A DNA stretch of 64,000 bases from Callaeas wilsoni (lineage: Eukaryota > Chordata > Aves > Passeriformes > Callaeidae): the NCBI GenBank assembly GCA_013398955.1, contig VWPU01011594.1, positions 62,001 to 126,000 on the forward strand, read 5' to 3'. A program made the translations under genes and the position numbers. Under the pieces are notes generated by a model. The model was not told where the DNA came from. It ran no database searches and worked only from the letters and a program-made list of their open reading frames with translations. Positions 1-10,982 of the stretch are shown piece after piece. How positions within the stretch are numbered: position 1 is the stretch's first letter; each line of letters begins with the position of its first letter.

Positions 1-2757
1 AAGAAGATAAGGAAAACAAAGATAGCCATTGCTTAAATACCTAAGATGAAAACAGTTAAGCAGGACTAGAGGCATAATTGATCTCTTACCCATTCACATT
101 TAGAGGCCCAGTGAAAATTACATGCTATTGAAATAACAATTTATTTTCCCAGTGTTCTGCATCTCCACGACAAAACCAAACCAATCCTGTAGCATTCCTG
201 TAGTGGAATATTTACTACGTTATCACATGGAAATTTATTTTTTTAATACAAGAGTGCAAATAGCAGGGGTTTAGCATCAGCCAGTACTTCAGGTTCTCTG
301 CCAATTTGTGGCTTGCTTTGCTTTTCCATCACTGAATTTTACTCAACCTTTTGAGAAAGACAATCTTCATGTACTTTATGATCCCAACACTCAAGGCCCA
401 GAAGAGGGCACAAAGTGACCTTGAGGAAGCCGTAGGTCAGGCTACCCAAGAACATTTATTAACTGACCACTCAACCTTTCATCGGTCAAATTCACAACCA
501 TAACCTCAAATGAATTTTTAATTCTTTCATATCTGATTTTTCCAAAGCTTTGAGAGAGGCAATTTGAAAGGCTGCACTGTATGTATCACTTGCAACACAA
601 CCAGAGGAAAAAAACCACAATTATTAAATGACCACTACATCTAAAGTTTTAACATCCAATTTCAAAACTTCAGCCAATTTCAAGCCTTAAGCAATGAAAA
701 ATGTGCATATATACAGGTTTAAATGACCTACATGAGCTCAGAGCATAACCAGAGTAGGGAGAAAGGGAAAAAAACCCCTGATGCCTCTGTGTGACACAGA
801 AGTTACAGGAAATACTTGGTGCCTGGCTAAATTCCCACACTATGTAACTGCCCTTTGAAGTATGTTAGAAGCACACTTTTCAGCATAAATACCCTTTTTA
901 TTTTGACATTACCTGCTCCACTATGAAAATGTTGTACTACAGCTCAGAACCATGCCATAAAAGCCCGGCTTATGATTAAATTTCTTGCACTGTACTCTGG
1001 AGCAGACTTTTTGTGTTGCTGTTGCTTTTAAGGTACATCACTAAAGAAAACAAAACACCTTACTAAACAAGTATGTTTAAAAAATAGTCTCGAGACATCT
1101 ATAGCTGCAATTGCAAGAAACTATAGTTCAGATAATTGCAGTCCCGCTGTCACCGGGATTCGCGGTTGATCACAATACAAAGCATCACCAGCTGTAATAT
1201 CTTGTTTGAGCATTTGCTGCTCAATCAAGACAGATTTTTGAAAACACTTTCCTATTTTCTTTTCATCCGCACTATTGCAAGAGAGCAACCCACAAGGCTG
1301 AGAGAAGAAGCAGATCATAGACAATACAGCATTACTGGAACATGCATTTGGTCAAATTGCAAAAGAGGCACGGATACTAAAGTCCACTGCAAAGAAGTAT
1401 TGAATTACAGTCCAAGTAATTTGTTTTCATTTCTAATCCAAAATTTCAAGTAACTTAAGCAAATATTTAAGTATTTTGAAATATTTAAATCTGAATATGA
1501 TATAAACCCACAAATTTCTATCTAAGTACAGGAGACACAGGCTAGAGCCCAGGTCCTGCAGTATACGGCCTATTCATTTGGGGAATTTGTCCTGACCTAC
1601 AGGGGCATTTGGGGAACTGTCTACATCAAAAATGGCTGGGGATTGCAGCTTTTCAGAGTGCTGCCAAAACCACTCCAGCAAAAAGGGCCGTGTAATTTCC
1701 AGTAAGACGCAGCACAGCACAATCCATTGTCATACAGCCAATCTCACACCTGCCAGCCCGCAGGAGGAAAAGTAAAAGCACTTGGCTGGTGACTTTCAGC
1801 AGAGGGGACGAGACCCTTGCTGCTCACCAGGAAGCAAAGTAGAGCTGCAGGTTGGAGCTGCTCACTGATGCTGTAAGAGGGCATCAAGAGCATCCCTGTG
1901 GCACAAATGCTCATCCAAGCTCCTGTGCGCTTGAGCTGCAGCTGCAATCTGAAGGCCAGTGAGGGTAGAGAGGACTAATGGCATCACTAGGGCCCCAAAC
2001 AGCTTTAACCTTCTTTCTAGCCCAGCTCAGAAGAAATTTCTCTATATTCACCTTAAGAACCACTACTTCCCCATCCTTGTCCATCACTGACTGCACCCCA
2101 CTGTCTTCCCTCACGTTTCCTCAGCACCTAAAGCCACAATGACATTAAATAGATGCCACTGATGGGGAAAAGAGAAAACAGGGAGACTACAGGTGCATCT
2201 GAAACTACAGCTCACCATAATCCCTGGTAATTACATGGAAGATTAAACAAAACAGATGATTCCAGCTTTGATCAACTTTGTAGGCTCATAAATGCCTGGT
2301 ACTCTAGAAGTTTAGGATGTAAGGTGGGCTCAGTGGGTTATGAACCCGGCACCATCTTCTTCTGCAGAATCCACACTATTAAACATGCAATTTTTCCCAT
2401 ATTCCCCAATTCTTCCAATGTCTAGCATTATGGTACCAAGGGTGACCCGCACAGATTAATCACTTTGCCTTCAATATAAGTATCTTAAAATTCTTATTCC
2501 ATCAAAGAATTTAGAATTTATTTTACTGAAGAAAAGCAATGTGGCAGTTCTTTTTAGAAATGCACTAATACAGAATTAACAACAAGGAAATTGTTTATCT
2601 TGTCTGGTTTCCAAACATTTCTTTATATCTAATACAGTATTAGCTAAGAAATTACTGTGATAAAAGTGTTTTTCATTGAAATCACATGTATACAAAGTGA
2701 CTGATAAAATGGCAGCCAAAGCAAATATTTAGCTTTAAAGCTGAAACACTAGCTGAC

Positions 2758-2758
<1 letters not shown>
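1..2758. other. AT-rich unique sequence, no recognised gene
   Basis: No recognisable exon, repeat family or RNA gene. The only item of note is a minus-strand frame at 1121-1297. It opens directly after a pyrimidine-rich tract ending in CAG and runs 58 codons to a stop, so it could be mistaken for a terminal exon; it is discussed in the findings. A minus-strand AATAAA-type hexamer lies near 900, downstream of that stop. The rest is intron-like or intergenic sequence. Confidence 0.6.

Positions 2759-2802
<44 letters not shown>
2759..2802 (+). repeat. 44-nt uninterrupted poly(A) run
   Basis: The sequence shows 44 consecutive A residues followed by a TAAGAAGAAGAA purine stretch. CR1, the main avian retroposon, does not end in poly(A), so the run is not explained by the LINEs in this window. 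It could be the tail of a retrocopied RNA inserted in plus orientation or a slippage-expanded microsatellite. I found no recognisable retrocopied gene upstream and no convincing target-site duplication, so I prefer a simple homopolymer expansion. Confidence 0.9.
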
Positions 2803-2804
<2 letters not shown>

Positions 2805-4449
2805 AGAAGAAGAACTCTAAGGTAAGGGTCTCTCTCTTCACTTTTCATGTTACATTTATCTAAACTTCAAGCAGAAAGTAATGTTGCACTACCCTCCCTT
2901 ACAGTGAGCATGCCAAATACCTACAACAAAACAAAACTGTGAGCAGAGTTAGCAATACCTTTTCAATGCTCTGCTTTTATCAGATTACATCCAAAAAACA
3001 GCACAACTTTGATATTAATTGGCGCTCTTTGTGCCTTCCAATCTCTCTCTACCACTGGACAGCACCTTCCCTGAGTTTTCTTAGGAGAGAAGAAAAAGTC
3101 CCATTTCCTGAGAAGCAGTTAACAACGAAAATAATTGTTCCACAGAAGGGTAAGAAGCAGTATCAGATAAAGACAGAAAAAGTCAAATAAATTGTTTTTA
3201 AGTAGATTTGAACACTCCAAAAACATAATTAAAAATTTGATTAAGTTTTCATAAAATAAGTTCTGTTTGTCTTACAAAAAGCAAAATTTTTAACCTACTT
3301 GGAGGAACTGAGCAGATACAAATGCCTTTATAATGATAATCATCCAAAATATAATGCAAAGAAATTAACTTTAAAATAATTCCACTCCACAAATCTGGAA
3401 TACAGAAATATTTTCCAAACACAGTCAGATATTAAAAATCCTTTAAATGGACAAATCTGTCCAAAGTTATCCTTAATACAAACATAGATATCATAAAAGT
3501 TAAACACCAACAAGAACAATTCTCCAACAACCATTGGCTTGGGAATGTGACTGCAGATCAGTCATTCCTCAGGGTACAGTGGGCATCTGCAAACTTTGGA
3601 TAAGCTTTGGATAAGGTTTACAAGACTTCTTATAACATTCAATGCAATGAGGTAAAAAGTCTAACAGAACATACATTGACCTAACAGACAATACTGGTTA
3701 TTTATAAAACTGAAACCATTACTGTAAAAATCTTTGAAGTATAAACTCTCTGAAAAGCTTTATTATAATTTATTAGGAAAAAAAAAAATATTGGCCAAAG
3801 CGTCAGTTATTTTCAGGTTTAGATTCAGTTTAAAAGACTAAGAACACAGCAGAGATGCACCTGAGAAACCACACGAAGCACCCAAGACATTTAAATTGTC
3901 AAAATAAAACCCCATATCAGTGCTAACAGTCTTCTGTCAATTAGAAAATGTTAAAAAACATACCCACTATATAGTAATGCAGATGAATCACTACACGATC
4001 TAAGGAATTATTACCTATATATTTTGAGCAAGTTAAGTCAGTTCTCGATCAGTCAACATTTGCCCAATCTCTACTGCTTAGGTAAAGCTACACATTTCTG
4101 TTCTGTCATAGATTACTGATTTCAAGGGTTTCAGGAAATTGTTCTTCTAGAACTTACTGGAAATATGAGGAATTAGGAAGAGTTTAGAAAAACCCTGTCA
4201 ACAGCTGTTTCTATAGAAACAAATACTGAACCTGCAATAACAAGGTGAAGGTTATTTGCTTAGTGGACTGTGAGAACTCTAAAACAGAAAGTTAACAGGG
4301 TCCTAAAAATCATCACTTCTTAAAACAGAAACTGAAATCCAAATAGTTCATTTCAATTTTCATTGGAACTTAAAAAAATAAACAAGGGCACCTTACAATA
4401 TAAATCCCAGAGCTTTTCATAACAGCAACAGCTTACATACTAAATACAA
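2803..4449. other. unique AT-rich sequence, nothing recognised
   Basis: Both strands were read and no repeat family, RNA gene or known coding segment was found. Possible acceptor-like pyrimidine tracts occur on the minus strand near 3108 and 4160, but no clear partner donor or recognisable peptide accompanies them. Confidence 0.5.
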
Positions 4450-4530
4450 GAAGCATTAAGATTTCAGATTTTAAAAAAAAGAAAAAAAAAAAAAAACAAG
4501 CCCAAAAAACAAACAAACAAAAAAAGCCAA
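4450..4530 (+). repeat. A-rich low-complexity stretch
   Basis: Runs of A interrupted by single G or C, with a short CAAA tandem, make up most of this stretch. It passes abruptly into a GC-richer patch of about 150 bp (roughly 4560-4720) that contains CpG and CCCC/GGGG words but no recognised gene. Confidence 0.8.
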
Positions 4531-4842
4531 CAAAACACCCTGGCAACCCAAGGGAAATAAAACAATGAAAGCTTGTGGGATTTAGCCCTCGCACAGCCCG
4601 TGAGCCCCAGTGCTCAGCTGATACCCCAACAGGGGGCACGGAGCTCGGGGAGCCACCTGCCAGCACGGCCCTGGATGCGGAGCCACAACCAGCCCTCCAA
4701 GGCAACCCCGAAAGAATTCACACAATCCGTCACATTTTTAACCTACACCTTCTGCGAATTTGGTCTTTAAAATCTAAATAGTTCAAAAAAGCCCAATCTC
4801 CACAGTAGCTCCCGCAAAATACCGCATCTCACCGGCGTTCAC

Positions 4843-4959
4843 CTCAGGAATCGCAACATCTCAACTTTATTTGACATCATAAACTTGCACACCAGTATGA
4901 GTTTCGGTGAAAAGGGAGATGGCAGTATGAGAGTATGGTTTGCAGAGTCAGCAGCAGAT
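4843..4959 (-). CDS. possible internal exon, product not recognised
   Basis: On the minus strand a good 3' splice site (pyrimidine-rich, ending TTTTCTGCAG) lies just outside 4959 and a GTGAAC 5' splice site just outside 4843. The 117 nt between stay open in one frame: one leading base, 38 codons, two trailing bases. The frame begins SAADSANHTLILPS and ends NKVEMLRFL. I do not recognise the peptide. A frame this long is open by chance in roughly one case in ten at this base composition, and splice-like motifs are common, so this is a candidate only. If real, it belongs to a minus-strand gene, in line with the strand base skew. Confidence 0.15.
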
Positions 4960-6669
4960 CTGCAGAAAAGTTAACCCACGCTCATATTTTTATTTTAGCA
5001 CTTGGGGTCAAGCGTAATTACTTGAAAAACACACAAAGAAAATGGTGGTTTAGAAGCTACCCAGACAACAAAATCTGTGACAGATCTACAGCAAGCAAGG
5101 TACACCCCGTATTTCAAGTATAGAGTATTTTAACAGTTCTTTGCACAGAATAAAAATCTGCTCTGAAACAAAGATTAATTGTATCAATGGAAGAGAAACC
5201 TGACACACACAGAATACGCATTAGATCAAGCTCCAAAACTATAATTTAAATAATTTTTTAAATTTCTGAGCAAATAAAAATATATTAAATATGTTAGCTT
5301 TAAGTCATTAAACTACCAGACCAAAACTTGTGATATGGGTTGGTATGAAACCATAAAAAAAACCCAAAAAAACCAAAAAAATCTGGGTGGGGAAACTGTG
5401 AGTTAATGGAGAAACTGAATTTTCACTATTTAAAAGAGGACACAAACATTCTGCTTTGACATCTGTTCATAGGTTCTACTGCAGCAGACAACCAGAAAAC
5501 CACCAGAATTTTAGCTGTCAAAACAAACCCTCAAATTAAAGAAAGGAGGAAGAAGTAAGCACTGAACAATTACACACTTCCAGCACCACAAGTCTAGCAT
5601 TTAGTCAGAAAAAAAGTATGCAAGAAGGACGGATGCAGTCTTAACACTCAGCCAAATGCTAGAAGGATGACTAAATTGGAAAGGCACTCAGACACCACAC
5701 GCCCAGTTTTACAACAACGTACTGAGATCTATGAAAAAACCTGGACTCAGACTCAAGTGTTACTTATCACTGCCAGGGCATCTAAACATGCTCAGCTTCA
5801 AGCACTCGAACAAAATCCCCTTGGTCTGGAGACAAGGCCGAGCGCTGAGCACCTTCTCACATGGCGCTCTGACCGGGTCCGGACGAGGCTCCTCTTCTGA
5901 TTTGTAACATTGAACCAAGGTGATGATGTTGAAAAATTACTATAGAAAAGCAAAGAGACACTTTCACTGCAGGAAGGTACAGAACTCCTTCAAGAAATGT
6001 TCATGATATTGCTGAATTGAAAATCCTCCTTTATTTATCACTAAATGCAATTACTTCTTCACAGTGATGCCTTGTAGAGGCTGACCTGGAACAGAGGCTA
6101 GGCAGAGGGAAAGGATAAAGGGTAGGTATTTATGGAAAGGCCTTCACAGGGCACACCGTGGGCAGTGCAGGAGCCTCGCAGAGACTACACCCAAGATGGA
6201 CACAGTCACACGTTTTTCGGACAGATATAAGTTTTGTCCATTCGCATATCAGAGGTTAATTGTCCAATTACAGCTTCAGGCAGTGCAGTCCCGTTCTCTC
6301 AGTTTGCTCCCCCCCAACTCACTTTTGTTTACATTTCTCGGGGCTTGAAACAGTGAGGTGTCCTTGATTCTCAGGCCTGGAGAGGAATTGTTGTGTCTGA
6401 CCAAAATGGGAAAAACCAGTTGCTAACACTCTATATGGAGTTCAGAGTTACACACTAAAGAATTGCAGGATTACAGATATATGAAAATGTAAAAGCTAAA
6501 ATCCTAAGGCACCAACAGAATTTAACATTCACATTTCTAACGGTCCTTCTCAGTTTCCGTTTTACTTTCTGTATGGTAACCAACCCTCTTCTTTCAAGTG
6601 TTCGGCAAATTGCAGTGTTATGACACTGATTCTTTTATTTTAAAATAAGATTTTTTAAAAAAATTAAAT
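4960..6669. other. unique sequence with a small CpG-richer patch
   Basis: No gene or repeat was recognised. Between about 5820 and 5885 the sequence becomes locally GC-rich with several CpG dinucleotides, unlike its AT-rich surroundings. The patch is too short to call a CpG island. Confidence 0.5.
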
Positions 6670-6685
6670 ACACACACACACACAC
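6670..6685. repeat. short (AC)8 microsatellite
   Basis: Eight AC dinucleotide units directly follow an A/T-rich segment. It is too short to be highly mutable. Confidence 0.9.
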
Positions 6686-8300
6686 TTCATGTAATTACTT
6701 TCATGAACAATCCGTATGTGGGTTTTAACAAGATTCTTCAAGGAGAGAACCTGGGAAAAAGACACTGGTGCAGAGACCACAGCACTATAAATGAATTGGG
6801 ACATGAGGTGCTTAACTACCATTTAATGACCTAGTAAATACTGAACCGGGATGCAAATTACAAGTGCATCTCACTCTCCTCCAAGTTTTTGACATCACAG
6901 AACCCAAGACCATCACACTGCCTTTGAAGATGGTCACTAGAGACCAATTTGAAAAGAACCCCACTGACTACAGCTTTAAACAGATTTTTTAAACTTCAAC
7001 AGGTGATGTTCCTGTCATCTGAGCTGATCTGACTTCCAAAGAAGACAAGGACACCACTGCAGTAGCTACTGCTACCAGTGAAGAGTTCAGAGATTAGAGA
7101 ATCTACATGCAAACAAACAACAGTTTTGGAATCTGAGCCTGCATTCCAACCCACAAAAAAGATAACACAGAAGTAGAATCTAGATTTTCAAAATCTTGTT
7201 CAAATCTTACTTTTGATATGTTATAAACAGTATTTTTAAAGAAGGAAACTGCTGCAAATGTAATACAAGATATTGGAAAAAACCACTTTTCGAAGTTTCC
7301 TAGTTTTCAAGCAGCATGTAAGAACTGCAGTTGGTATCTGAGGAATACAGCATCGAGTCACATCAATATCGGGAACTCCATAAGGGCACATGACTAATCA
7401 GACCATCTTGAAATGAATTTTTCCTTCTGCAGAGACTAAAGAAAGGAAACAGTTGTTGAAGGAACAGGCTCTTCTACCAGGGTCTATATTTTAAAAATAA
7501 AATACTTTCTGTCCATACAAATGACGAGCTTCTTTGTGTATATACACATTCTTTCATACTTTTGCTATGAAATTGAAAACTCAATACTGTCACGTTATTA
7601 ATACCCAGCAATACGTACAATCAGAGGTTACCACTGCATGTGTGAACAGGTGCAAGGCAGTGCATATTTTTCCATATTTTATGAAATACATTCCATGATA
7701 TTAAGGCAGGTGGGTAAATCAACTGCTCTTCTTCACAAATTGAATTTGATACCAGACTGCTGGCACAAATTAGGTTGTGATCCGATCCAAAATGTTTCAT
7801 ATTAAAAACTGAAAATTCCCAACAGTACTTCAGTTTTTTGTATAACAGAACCATACCAAGCAGACAGGGAAGAATGCTTTTCCGTTTAACTGATCCAATT
7901 AAACAAGCAAATTCAGTTTGAAAATAATACCCTGAAAAGTGTAACAGCGATTCCTTTTTGCTTCACCACACAACACGTCTTTGCCTATAAAAAAGGGGAA
8001 ATTCACAATTAAGAAGCTCCACTTCTTGACCTTGAACACAGAAAGACCAGTCATTAAAAAGAAAGCTTATTTAATTTGAAATCATGTTGCATTCACAAAG
8101 GTCTGATGCAAGTGTTGGACTTAATCATCTCTTTCTTCCCCATCGTCCACATAACTATCAATTTAGAAAACCTCTTCCAGATTCTAGGGCTAGTTCTGCA
8201 GCTTGCGACCTGCTGCTTCTTCCTTCTACCCCTCCTCTTCCCTGTAGTCTTCTAAGAGCCAAGTTTTAGTCTGCATCAGTTGTTTGGGTTGTTTGCTGGT
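6686..8300. other. unique AT-rich sequence, nothing recognised
   Basis: No repeat, RNA gene or known coding segment was identified on either strand. Confidence 0.5.
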
Positions 8301-8710
8301 GACACCAGGATTAACACAGAGCGGACCCCATGCAGCAGACAATGAGTCATTTCAGAAATCATCCTTGGCAGCTCCTGCGAAGGCCCAGCTTTGGGAGCAG
8401 ATCTTCCAGCACACCGAACACCGGGGGCACGTCCCTGGCACCAGGACTGCCCGTGCAGGTGAGAGCAGGCAAAGCACTGGACCAAGGCACTGCCAGAAGT
8501 CTGTTAGCTGGGACAAGCTCAGGAAAGCAAGGAATTGACGTGTTGGGCTTTGCTTTAAAGGTGCAAGTTTGTCTTTCAGCAGCGTATTTCCAAGCTAAGT
8601 GGCTGCTCCAAAAGGCTGCCAAGGAGGCAGGATGGTGCTGGGTGCTGGGCTCAGCACTGCCCAGGAAGGCCCGCTCCTGAATCCCTGCTGGCGGGGGGGG
8701 CACCACAGCT
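8301..8710. other. GC-richer patch, function unknown
   Basis: About 400 bp are clearly richer in G and C than the flanks and end in a run of eight G at 8693-8700. Several overlapping open frames of 69-116 codons exist on both strands here. That is expected where AT-rich stop codons are rarer, and none resembles a known protein. It may be an old, unrecognisable repeat or a regulatory patch; nothing in the sequence decides between these. Confidence 0.4.
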
Positions 8711-10920
8711 CAGCACCAACACCTCTCCTCTTACAAGGGCTGAGCCTTGCAGCTCTCCTCGAGACACGCCTTAGGTAATTAAGGGGCCTGCACTAAAACA
8801 GATACAGCCAAACAATTGTTTCTGAAGCGGGACAAATTCGATCTAAGTACTTTCTTCATTATGTAACTTCCATACAGCATTCTGCTCCTTCATTCGTGGC
8901 AATTTCCTTCCAGCCATTCACTCCAAAATCCAACAAAAACACTTTTTACTGCAATTACTTACATCTCTTCTCAAGTTAAGTTACAGAAAAGAAATAATTC
9001 GCCATCAAGCCAAATTACCCAGACATCGAGATTTTAATAATAGATGTAGACAGCCTTTTTATCAAAAACAAAATTGAAAGAAGTGTTTGTTTTAATGTCT
9101 CATAATACTGCAATCTTTACTACAGTATTGGAATTGACTCAACATAAGGCAGCCTATGAAACCAAGATTCAAATCTGCCTTGGGGAAAAAAATGTGTATT
9201 TCAAAAAACAATTAAAACAATTTATGCCAACCCATCTGACCACCATCTTCAACACCGCAAAGTCAAACTACACATAACTTGCTGTGAAATTTGGCAGAAA
9301 AATAACTTAGCTCAAAAATCTGCTGTATTTGCTGTTTTCATTATAGAGACCTTTCCCACAGCCTATGCAACATCTATGTTTACCCTAGCTGCCCATATTA
9401 TTAAACATCAATACAATCTGTGTTTATATCATCTCCACACTAATCAGATCGATTACTTCTGATATATTGCCCTGTCACACCACCATAATACTAATCAAAC
9501 AAATGGAGCTGCAGGGAGATGAAGCTGATATATAGGTATTTAATACTGCTTGTTTCTTCTTTCTTTTTTTTTTAAATGTTTATGAGCACCACTGCCACAG
9601 GAAATAACTGTCACAGAGCTGCCAGCAAATCACAAGCACTACACAAGTAGCACTGCAGAGTTTTGTCAGGGGCCATCCAATCAGAATATAATCCAGCACA
9701 GTACGACACAAACAACCTTGAATAAGAAATGAGACTGGTGGTCTCGCTGCAGTTCTGAGACAATTAGAATACGCTATTTGAGAACCCCCAAGAGTGCCTT
9801 AGGGTAACAGCAGGACACTGAGTAACAGCCATTTGTCTGGTCAATCCTTAAAGAACTTTCTCAAAAGACACATAGAGATAACCTTGCAATTAAAAATGTC
9901 TTTATAAACATTATAGCTTTGCAAATTTTTATTACAGCAAGACCCTTTCGCAGTTAATCACTGTCCACTGTAGAATTCCTGAACAAAAAAATTTAACTTT
10001 CAGAAATCATTATCTTTTGAATTCTCTTTCATCTCTAGAGGCAACCAACATTATTTCTAGAGCACTATTAATCTCATTTACAGCTAGCAAACCAAGATAT
10101 AAACTGTATCTATCACTGAAACATACTTAATATATTACTGAGCTGTTACAAGCATTCCAGTTCACTTCTAGGTCTACTGAAGCCATACTCCATCTTAACA
10201 TATAGAATGAAAAACTAGCCTACAAAAATTTCTTTCCATGGTCCCAAAATGGACTGATAAAGATAACAGGGAATGTAAATACATAATTGTTTTTGAATGC
10301 TCTCTGATCTAACTTTATTGCTTTCTTCTTTGTGTGGAAATACAGATTAATAATATTTTTTAATAAATTGTTCTTTTCAAAGGTTTTTTGTGCTTGCTTT
10401 TTTCTTTCAAAGAGTTCTTTGTAATAAAATCAACATTTAAACAACGTTTCCTGGACTTTGACATCCCGTTTCCTTGATGAGAATGGGTGAATTCTAACCA
10501 CTGGCACTCTTGGAACAGTCCAGTAGTCCAAGTCATGGAGGACTAACAGTCTACCAGCCCGTAATGACATGGAAATTGGTTATTCCATGCAAAGGTCAAA
10601 AAACACATCTAATTTTCATATCTTCTATAAAGATAGATGGGTGTTTTTCTTATGGAGCTACCATCAGAGTTACTATGCAGGCAGGTTGGTCTCTTCAAGC
10701 AGAGAGAATTGTTGACCAAGATGCCAGGACACGTTGCTGTGTACTGCTGGCTCACATTTCAGTCGTCTCTGAGCTGATGAGCAGCACATCCACCACCTGA
10801 CCAGAACTGACAGCAAACTCCACTGCGTAAGAAGGTAATTCAGCACAGGGCTATGATGAGCACACGGAAAAGAGCAGAAGGGGTTGCTGGCCAGTGCTGG
10901 GAGAAAGCAGGGAACAAACC
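8711..10920. other. unique AT-rich sequence, nothing recognised
   Basis: No repeat family, RNA gene or known coding segment was identified. Confidence 0.5.
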
Positions 10921-10982
10921 TGAATTACAGGTGTTCACTGTAATTCACACAGTGAATTACTTGTGAATTACTGAATTACTTG
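10921..10982 (+). repeat. cluster of TGAATTAC direct and inverted copies
   Basis: The 8-mer TGAATTAC occurs four times in the same direction (10921, 10953, 10964 and 10972) and once inverted (GTAATTCA, 10940-10947). The last three copies are almost tandem, 8-11 nt apart. The inverted copy can pair with a direct copy to form a short hairpin. The pattern fits a small local duplication of an AATTA-containing word. Confidence 0.75.

Noticed and set aside
85..119. 35-nt minus-strand segment with CAATAG acceptor-like and GTAAGAG donor-like ends
   Set aside because: Too short to be informative and lies beyond the possible terminal exon at 1121-1297, so the two readings conflict.
5917..6016. Possible C/D snoRNA on the plus strand (GTGATGA near 5917, CTGA near 6012)
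   Set aside because: The terminal stem has only three pairs, no convincing internal boxes are present, and it lies on the strand opposite to the suspected transcription.
8276..8706. Overlapping frames of 69-116 codons on both strands
   Set aside because: They coincide with a GC-richer patch where stop codons are rarer; both strands are equally open, which argues against a specific coding frame.
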